Below are positions 56,540 through 64,000 of a DNA stretch of 64,000 nucleotides, piece after piece (within the stretch, counting starts at the first letter, position 1; each line of letters starts with the position of its first letter). Location of the stretch: NCBI RefSeq assembly GCF_002878395.1, contig NW_025840961.1, positions 1 through 64,000 of the forward strand, written 5' to 3'. The notes below the pieces were generated by a model. It was given only the letters and a program-made list of their open reading frames with translations. It was not told the origin of the DNA and did no database searches. Both the position numbers and the translations under genes were made by a program. Source of the stretch: Capsicum annuum. Its lineage: Eukaryota > Streptophyta > Magnoliopsida > Solanales > Solanaceae.

Positions 56540-56871
56540 TGTACGGGGTAAATAGCTTGTAAAGAAACTTGGTCGAGTCAGGTCAAATGTAACATGGGTC
56601 TGCCTATGAAGGGGCCTTCTTAGGAGCAAGTTCGACAGTAGGAAGGGCCACTCGAGTGGAATCATAAGTACCTGAGGGAATTAACGATATATACCTCATA
56701 TGAAGGACTGACAAAGAGGACAATGCGTTGGGCTTGGTGACTTTGGACTGAACAATGTTAGATACGTAGTATTGGGATATCATCCCCCAACGCCCTGAGA
56801 ACAAATGGCCAAAGGTCATTGGACGTAGTACAATGGGCTCAGGGAATAACGCTATCCTATTAGTCGAAAGG
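56540..56871 (+). mobile_element. 5' LTR remnant of a Tat-like gypsy element
   Basis: It aligns with 60845-61205: shared 'aaatagcttgtaaa', 'aggaagggcca', 'gaatcataag', 'gaaggact.acaaagagga', 'aaatggccaaaggt.att', 'tgggctcagggaataa.gctatcctatt.g'. It stops at 56871, before the TATA box region, and passes straight into gag coding sequence. The rest of the LTR, PBS and gag N-terminus are therefore deleted. Confidence 0.7.
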
Positions 56872-57063
56872 CAACCTCTATCCCGTGGTGTGAATTCTGT
56901 GGGATACATGGCCACGACACTAGGGATTGTTATCACCTTTGAGAACCAGTCACCGAACTGCTCAATGGTGGACACCCCAAAGAGTTCCTGAACAAGCGAG
57001 TCAAGGGCAACTATGGAAAAGGCGCCAAAGGCAACTCGACACCCGCGGGATCAGGAGCTCCAA
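56872..57063 (+). pseudogene. Tat-like gag fragment with zinc-knuckle-like motif
   Basis: The plus strand reads WCEFCGIHGHDTRDCYHL*EPVTELLNGGHPKEFLNKRVKGNYGKGAKGNSTPAGSGAPRKA. CEFCGIHGHDTRDC has CX2CX4HX4C spacing. The following 'HL..E...LL..GH..EFL' is the standard continuation in plant Tat/Ogre-type gag proteins. One in-frame TGA is present. Upstream gag is missing; downstream pol is not found. Confidence 0.75.
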
Positions 57064-60000
57064 GGAAGGCTTAAGCTAATATTAGGCCTCGACAAGACGG
57101 GTATGCATCCTCTCACATTTCATTTATCTAATGATATTTTTCTTTTGAGTTCTCTTAAAGGTATCCCACGGTAAAGTTCAGACACGACAGCGGATGACTC
57201 AAAAGAACAAAGCTACACTCTTTTTTCCTTCAACCAGTTTTTTTCCTAAAAAGGGTTTATATGGCAAGGTTTTTAATGAGGTAGCAGTGAGGACTTCCAA
57301 AAAATTAGAAAATATCATTTGTTTTCTCTCGGTTAAAGACACTACCCAATAACAACCAAATAAATAGAAAGGAAAGTTTGTGTATTTGCATGCTTGTTCC
57401 CATCCTGAATTTTTGATTAGTGATTATCAGTCAAATCATTTTGTTTAAAAGAGAGCAAGGCTCCTCGAGGCCAAAATACCAACCCTCTATAAGCCACGAG
57501 GAGAAGACTTCAAGTGATATCTCTCGATATCCCAAAAAGAAAGCGAGGCTATAACTTCATGGCCTACACAAAGGGTTGCAAAAACATATAAGTCACTACA
57601 TCCCGATACTAAAGACTAGGGACTGGCTTTCGTATGCAGAGGAACTCGAAACATGAACTCGCTCTAAATCTTAAACAAAATCCACATCATTCGATAGTGA
57701 CAAAGCTTGCGTCCGCTATGTTGTAGGGACAAAAAAGGCCTGAACGAGAGGCACCATTAATGGTTAGTTCGAGTGAAATTATATGAAAAATGACTAAAAT
57801 AAAGAGACGTGATCGCTCTTACACTATGTGCTAAAGTACCTTGGAGATGTCCCAACTTAGATGCACAACAACTTAAAAAATTAAAAGGGTCTTTTCTCAC
57901 TTTGATGAGGTTAAATTAGGATAAAACGCCTAAAAATTTAAGACTCATTGAAAAGGACACAGAGGCTTGCAAAATAAAAAAAAATAGTTCGCGATTAACC
58001 TATAATATCTAGAACAAACTTGATATTTGCAACATAAAATATACAAATCCTAGAGAGGATTAGACCACCAAAGAGTCACCTCAAGAGGAATATTAATTGC
58101 AAAAGATAGATTTAAAAAGTCATTAAAAATTAAACAAATGTGCAATACAAATAATTCTCTAAAGTCAAGTACAGAGTTATTATAGAAGGAAAAATCATGC
58201 AACAAAGACTTTCTAACAAGAAAAGAGTGTTAGAAACAACAAAAGAGGTGAGCCCGTTCTCCAAGGGCACATACAATGTCCTTCTTGCATTTTGGGGAGT
58301 CGCCTGACTGAATGTCATCATCAACAAACTCACAAACTTGGGCCAAATGGCTTCGACTGACAAACTGGGAGCCCTTGGCTTCGAGTGCTTGGCGTTGGAT
58401 ACTAAGGAGAGGCTTAACCGTCTTTTGTTCCAAATAGTTTGAAAAAAGCAGATTTGAGGAACTTTAACTGGGAGATCCCGCTAGCAAAAGTCTGGATAGT
58501 ACTGAGGTAGACCCCACCTCACAAATAAGCTTCTACAAAATAGGCTCACACGACTCTTTCTTCCTGCCATGATCGGCTTCATCTCGGACAACTGCCATAC
58601 CCAATACTATCAATGCTGAAAAAATAGAAACAAGCCCTCGCACTGGGGAAAGAGAGAAACCATGCCTATCGTAATCTTCTATTTTCCTGAGCCACACCCA
58701 CAGTTTTCAATTTACCCATATGAAAAATTTAAGAGAAATCATATGAGGACAAGCTCTGGGATAAAAAACAAGGATAAGGAAAAAATTATAGTGAAACCCA
58801 GGGCAAAGGCAATATAGTTGGGGGAATCCAAGAAAAACACCATGAAGGAAAAACAACTTATTATGAGTAGCTTTCACTAAAGGGATAAAAGGCGTGGGAA
58901 AGAATGTGGTGCTAGAAATGGTAATTTATACATAAAAATCCATTAATATGTAAGACGCTAAGAAGCATGGATTATTCCCATGTGTTTGGACCGATCATAT
59001 ATAACGGAATCCAAAGGGAAAATACTCGGCAAATAATGTATCTGGTTGCACATCAATGCTTTTGATGATTCGTACCCTTCCTTTTTGACTCCAAAGGCAA
59101 ATAAGCCCAAAAAGCTAACGCAATGCTTTGAGTAAGGGTTATTAAGCACAGAGCTCGATAAAAATATGCAAATAAATGGATCAGTTTGGAAAATTGACAT
59201 ATCTTCATACTTACATTGCCTTCGAGAGGGCTTGAAATCATTTGAGCGGAGTAAATGGCAAAATTTCCAGGAGTAGAAAGTCCCACAACACCACCTAATG
59301 GCAGGGAGTTGATAGGATAAATCGGCCATATTAGGAGCACTAATAAGGTCCTCTCACAAGGATGGAAAGTATGGGTGTTACCGCCAACGACTCTAGGAAG
59401 ACCCCGTCCCTTCATATCAATTTACGGAGCCCCCTCAAATAAAAATGCCAAAGAGGTGAGGCCATGAGGTGGTCACACTATGTAAATAAAAATTCTAATC
59501 TAACCTAATTATTTGAGTCCCATTGTTAGCTCTAGGATGGTCCTACCCAGTTAGAAGTTTACGCAAAAGGAGTGAAAAAACCATATTAAAAAATGGCGAC
59601 AAGAAAGTTGAGAAGACAAAAAATGTTATTATTGTTTAAAAAAAAGAGGGAAGAAATTACATAGTACAAGGCTTTTAAATCTATTGTAGGACAATGGAAA
59701 ATAAATTAACAAGCATCATGCGAGCATCCGGTTGAGACCGTTTCTTCACTTTAGTCAGCTAGAAAAGGTTCTTCAACCCAGGCCTCTCCTTAGAAGTGAA
59801 GATGGGAGTTGTAGATCACAATGGAAGAAATACCTCCATTGCTATCGGGCAACAAATAAAGCCAAATTCATCCACTACCCCTGATGACAATAGAAGTCAT
59901 ATAGCGACCCTATGATAAGGGAAAAAAAGTCCCTAAATGAAATAAACTGCTGAGGCGATCCCTCTACAAGAATGGACCTGCATCGATATGGAAAGGGGTA

Positions 60001-60844
60001 CTTCTCTTCGCGCTTTAGTTTCTCTCATCGAAGGCCAGCGAGAACTCATCATAGTGTGGATTTCCCTACAGTAGTCAGTTACCTTAGTTGTAAGGCATAA
60101 GCATCCGCATTAAAGAAAGAGAATATGGCAGCTATAGAGAAATATCGTTAGCTAGAACATTGCCCACCACCCTCATCTAGGGCTTTTCCTATAGTCTCTA
60201 TCTCACTCTCATCAACAAACCAAGAAGAACCTCCAAGAGAGAGTCACCAGGATCAATGAAAAGAATGAGGCAAGGACTATAAAATGCATTGGGGAAAATA
60301 CGTTGAACTTGAAGTGGTTTGATATTTGCATGGTTCAAGATGATTGAAATGGGAAAGTTTGAGAAAGAAGTGGAAAGAGAATGAAACTTATAGGAGACGA
60401 ACTGATCAAGAGGGAGTATGGATAGATGACATATGGACGATCATCCATAAAAGGCACGAAACATATAGGATCCAAAACATCAAGAGTGTTTTCATCTTTT
60501 TCCATGGGCGATGTTCCAAATGACAAAAGGAATGGTTGGATTACCCTTACAATAAATAAAAGAGGTAAGAAACAAAAGCTACAAGATGATAGGAATGCAT
60601 CTGTCCAATTAATACGACAGAAGACTGGAGTCACAACACCATCAGCGTGACCCCGAGATCATCAACCGATGGTTTGAGACCTCTCACGATAAATGACATC
60701 TGCTTTTCTAAAAGAAGCTTTAGGGCAAGATGAAAGATCCTCATAATTGGGAGTGTCTCGGTTGGTCATAAGGAAGTCTCATGGATAAAATATTTTTGTC
60801 CCTCGACAACAACGACGTTGTGCACGTAGGACAGAGGGACTATC
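57064..60844 (+). mobile_element. Internal non-coding region of the Tat-like deletion derivative
   Basis: No protease, RT, RNase H or integrase motif is visible in any frame across 3.8 kb. The stretch 'aaagggtttatatggcaaggtttttaatgaggtagcag' near 57250 resembles the non-coding tract common near the 3' end of plant LTR-element interiors. A minus-strand open stretch at 58230-58433 (TVKPLLSIQRQALEAKGSQFVSRSHLAQVCEFVDDDIQSGDSP) looks protein-like but I cannot name it. The orientation follows the LTRs. It resembles a large retrotransposon derivative that has lost pol. Confidence 0.5.
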
Positions 60845-61560
60845 TATATAGGGTCAAATAGCTTGTAAAAAGACTCAATCAAGTTGGTTCGAGTGTAACA
60901 CGGGTCAGCCCAATAAGAGGTTTTTTTGGGAGAAAGTCTGGCATAAGGAAGGGCCATGACATAAGGAAGGGCCATTTGACCGGAATCATAAGAACACGAG
61001 AGAATCAATGATAGAGACCACATACGAAGGACTAACAAAGAGGAAAATGTGTCAGGCCATATAGGAGCACAAATGACTCTTGGATGAACGGCGTAAGATA
61101 CAAAGTATTGGGTTGACATCCCCCGACGACTCTAAGACAAATGGCCAAAGGTTATTAGATGCAGTACTATGGGCTCAGGGAATAATGCTATCCTATTGGC
61201 CGAAAGACAACTTATATGTCCTATAAATAGAGATCCCTTTCTTTATTGTAGGACATCTAATCTAATTTTGCTCATCCTTATTCTTTAAGAAAAAATATCT
61301 TTATTTTTTCTTAAGCATTAGTATTTTTTCTTTAGCTGTTCATTGTTATTTCGTTGTAATCACTTGAGCTCGGTCACTCTAGACCCTTGATTAATATGAA
61401 TTACCACTCAGCTATGCTATAAGATTCGTTTCTAAACTCTATTTGAGTTATTTAATCTTTCCCTTACCTTTTTACAAATATTTACTACTAATTCGAAGCT
61501 AAGACCGTAATGCATGCACTTGACTCATGAACAAATTCAATTGTATCAAAAAGACGATAA
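60845..61560 (+). mobile_element. 3' LTR of the Tat-like element
   Basis: It matches the 5' remnant at 56540-56871 and continues past it through a TATA box (61222-61230) and a T-rich R/U5-like section to about 61560. A small direct duplication, 'cataaggaagggcca', occurs at about 60940-60975 and is not in the 5' copy. The exact ends are uncertain; the true start may lie up to 200 bp further left. Confidence 0.65.
61222..61230 (+). promoter_or_regulatory. TATA box of the Tat-like 3' LTR
   Basis: TATAAATAG in the context GTCCTATAAATAGAGATCCC, a canonical plant core promoter placement within an LTR. Confidence 0.7.
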
Positions 61561-62499
61561 AATTTGGTAATCAAGGTTTTATTCTTCTGATAAATGATCA
61601 TGTTTGTGTAGCATTATAGCATAGTATGAAAGCATCAAAGTAATTTGTACATTTAGTTGGTTTCTCGAAAGCATGTTTAATTTCACTTGCAGTAGTTCCC
61701 TTTCAGGAGTTCACTTTTTATGCTTTAGTTTAACTACCTTCAAGAGTTTAATGATATCTGCCAATGTACCTCAAAAAGATGATCTTCAATGTTTAACTTT
61801 GTATTAATACCATTGAAAGTTTATTCAGACAATATCCTCCATAAAAAATCTTATTAGGATGATATTAGAGTTAGAAGTTTTATCCTTTTCGTTAGCCTAT
61901 GCCACTTCACTTATTTGGAATTTTGGATGAGTTGCATTGTATTCTTTGCTTGATCTGTATCTGCAAATACTGTAGCATATATCGACCACTTATTTGGTAT
62001 CATATATGGTCATAAAATTAAATTTGATTGCTATAAGTCATCAATGACGGTAAAAATTGGTCGTCATTGATTGTTAAAAGCTTCACTGTTATAGTTAAAT
62101 TTCTTTTAGTAATAACAATTAATTCGGTTGTTATATTTCTTACAGTGATCAAATTTTTCTTTTATGATGCTTATCTAATTGCTAAAATCTTGAATTAAAA
62201 CAACAAACTCCAACCATTATATGTACTTTTAAAGGATGAAATTTCTTTCATTGATTACAATACTTAGAAAAATGCATTAAGTCACCAATAAAATATCTCG
62301 AATTTGCAAGTAGACACTTAAAATTTACGGTAGTCATATTACCCCATTATTCTTATTCAAGCGGATTTATTATCTCATTCGAATTCACATGAAGGATAGA
62401 GTCCATACACTCTTCAATGGAGCGGGAGATGAGAAAAAATAATTAGTTTTTAAATTTCTTTCAACATTTGTTCATTAACGTACATTTTTAATTTTATTA
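61561..62499. other. AT-rich intergenic stretch with a small hairpin
   Basis: No protein-coding or repeat signal that I can support over most of this 940 bp. A perfect 9-bp inverted repeat (tcaatgacg at 62041-62049, cgtcattga at 62062-62070) with a 12-nt loop is the only structure noted. Confidence 0.4.
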
Positions 62500-62508
62500 T
62501 TTATTTAT
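62500..62508. repeat. 9-bp target-site duplication, left copy
   Basis: TTTATTTAT, identical to 63534-63542 on the other side of the foldback element. Confidence 0.85.
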
Positions 62509-63533
62509 CGGAAAAGGGTTTAAAATACCCCTGAAATATTGAAAATGAATCAAAAATATCCTCTGTTTATTTTTTGGCTCAAAAATGACCTTCTGCTTTT
62601 TTTTTGGCTAAAAAATATCCTTCTCTTAAATGGAATGCCACCAGATACGCCACGTGAAAAAAAATACTTAATCAATCTATGTTAGCATACACGTGAAAAA
62701 TCACTCCATTTAATCATCTTATCATCAGCCCATTTTATTCTATTTAAAAAATCAACCTGACCCATATTCAAAAAACCCGAATCAAGAGGAAAGTTGAAGA
62801 ATTTGATTGATTATTTTTTATGTGATGGGTCAAATATTTTGGATCGATCAAGGCAAAAGATGAGGAAATAATCTGGTCCTCAAATTGTTGACATGAAAGA
62901 ATCAAGTTTTAATTGGGTCGACCCTAAACAATTGAATCTTCAAATAATCGGTTCGGTGTCCAAGAACTCGGGTTGTTGCTGAATGTCCTATCTGAATTAG
63001 TCTAATGAGAAACCTGATAGTAGTGAGAAGAATGGTAATTCGAAGACGAAATTAAAATTTGGAGAGAGAAAGTTTAGCGGCAATGTCGGACAACCACAAG
63101 TTGATGAGGTCAAGAATTGCGCGAGTGAGTCTCGTAATTTTAAAACCGTTAATAATGAAATGAAATGTGGTGAAGAATGATTTGAGAAAAAAAATGAAGA
63201 ATAATTATTGCCTCTTGGTTCGGATATTTTGAATATGGTTCGGGTTGAATTTTTAAATAGAATAAAATGTGTTGATGGTTAGATGAATTAAATGGAGTGA
63301 TTTTTTATGTGTATGCTGATATGGACTGGTTACGTGGTTTTTTATCCACGTGGCTTTTCTGGTGGCATTTTGTCAGAGAGAAGGGTATTTTTGAGCCAAA
63401 AAATTAACGGAGGAATATTTTTGATTCAAAAAAATTAATGGAGGGGTATTTTTGAGACAAAATAACAAATAAAAAATGGAGGATATTTTTGATCCATTTC
63501 CAATAGTTTAGGGGTATTTTTGACCCTTTTCCG
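62509..63533. mobile_element. MULE-type non-autonomous foldback element (Mutator MITE)
   Basis: Both ends begin CGGAAAAGGGT. The terminal inverted repeats extend about 290-325 bp: left 62509-62800, right 63208-63533 read in reverse. They share 'aaatacccct', 'atcaaaaatatcctc', 'ccattttattctatttaaaaa' and 'catattcaaaa'. A perfect 9-bp target duplication is diagnostic of Mutator-like elements. The ~400-bp core has no open frame of note and no transposase, so it depends on another element. The ends match a family I know from Solanaceae genomes. Confidence 0.88.
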
Positions 63534-63542
63534 TTTATTTAT
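63534..63542. repeat. 9-bp target-site duplication, right copy
   Basis: TTTATTTAT, identical to the left copy at 62500-62508. Confidence 0.85.
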
Positions 63543-64000
63543 TGTACTTTTCAATTTTTTCTTTTTTACTCATCTTCTTCAATAAGAAGACCCAATTGCT
63601 TACCCTATTCGGATCTTTGTCACTTTTTTCTCTAATTTCTTGCTTCTTATTTTTTTCATATCTTTGTTTTCCTCTATTCTCCAGTTTTTTCTATAATTCA
63701 TCATTATTTTATCTCTTTTTTTCTTTGATTCTTCTTGTGATGTTTGGTAATAGGTTTTGATTTTCGATTATGTTTGGTGAAGATTTTAATTTTTTAATTT
63801 TAATATAATAGTGATTTGATGATAATTTGGTGATAAGTATGGTGGAGCTAGTTATTACAGTTACATTGATCATCATTGCAAAAGGATGGTCGATGACGAA
63901 GGGATTAGCCGATAGAGTGGAGCAATTGATCGATATAATACATTATCGGCATTTTTTTTCTCCAAAAGAGACAACTAAAATGTAATAAAAAATAAAAAAA
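63543..64000. other. Pyrimidine-rich stretch and AT-rich window end
   Basis: 63543-63740 is T/C-rich on the plus strand, with many TTCTT and TTTTTC runs. The open frame at 63542-63760 (FSFLLIFFNKK...) is a compositional artefact of that. The last 260 bp hold nothing I can identify. Confidence 0.4.

Noticed and set aside
56604..56975. 123-codon minus-strand open frame, with a 91-codon counterpart at 60844-61119
   Set aside because: Both are antisense to the two LTR copies of the Tat-like element. They resemble each other only because the LTRs do, and the second has lost part of the frame. A conserved antisense ORF was considered, but the sense LTR alignment explains the similarity.
58958..59415. 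Two overlapping ~120-codon minus-strand open frames
   Set aside because: They overlap in different frames within the non-coding interior of a deletion derivative and show no motif I recognise. Kept only as part of the unexplained interior.
63542..63760. Hydrophobic FSFLLIFF-type open frame that could look like a membrane peptide
   Set aside because: It lies in a pyrimidine-rich tract, which reads as Phe, Leu and Ser by composition. No start context or homology supports it.

Overview
The window is nuclear DNA from a flowering plant, most likely a member of the Solanaceae (Solanum, Capsicum or a relative). The evidence for this is a Del/Tekay-type Ty3/gypsy polyprotein vocabulary typical of that family, an Au-type SINE, an IMK2-like receptor-kinase relic, and a MULE-type foldback element whose terminal sequence is familiar from Solanaceae. 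The DNA is very AT-rich and almost entirely composed of retrotransposons. I found no intact host gene, no tRNA or rRNA gene and no CRISPR-like array. It reads as old heterochromatin, probably pericentromeric; that location is inferred from content only.

Layout. 1-2541: a Tat-like gag fragment split by a minus-strand solo LTR. 2542-8622: minus-strand pieces of a long-LTR gypsy family (here called family L): a truncated LTR, an integrase tail and one 4.7-kb LTR with an internal 39-bp minisatellite. 8623-11359: plus-strand integrase tail and its 2.1-kb LTR. 11360-22090: a nest of Del/Tekay-like elements. It holds a protease-RT piece, an LTR, an RNase H-integrase piece, a gag-pol body with its 3' LTR, and then the same RNase H stretch again. 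22091-30430: a second long minus-strand LTR carrying a hAT-like foldback with a GGT-rich core, followed by about 2.8 kb of non-coding, weakly repetitive sequence. 30431-39731: the most complete gypsy element, with 5' LTR, PBS, gag, protease, RT, RNase H, integrase and a truncated 3' LTR. 39732-40357: a fragment of another LTR.

40358-54449 is a broken leucine-rich-repeat receptor-kinase gene. Its LRR part (40358-40889) and kinase C-lobe (53705-54449) are separated by a minus-strand SIRE-type Ty1/copia element with gag, protease, integrase, RT, RNase H and a long env-position region. That element holds an Au SINE in its 5' LTR and a younger 4.3-kb copia element (41760-46074) with 164-bp LTRs. 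54566-55873 is a minus-strand LTR with palindromic motif clusters. 56170-56417 is a Stowaway-like MITE. 56540-61560 is a deletion derivative of a Tat-like gypsy element. 62509-63533 is a MULE-type foldback element with a perfect 9-bp target duplication.

Nothing here works as a coordinated gene system. The value lies in insertion order, rearrangement history and decay pattern. All gypsy bodies carry many nonsense codons, largely TAG where the family has Gln (CAG), and several have lost catalytic residues. The nested copia element is clearly the youngest. I see no convincing new biochemical system. The most unusual structures are the rapidly changing short-motif clusters at similar positions in unrelated LTR families, the repeated LTR/RNase H junction, the GGT-rich foldback and the roughly 90-bp repeat in the unexplained 27.6-30.4 kb block.
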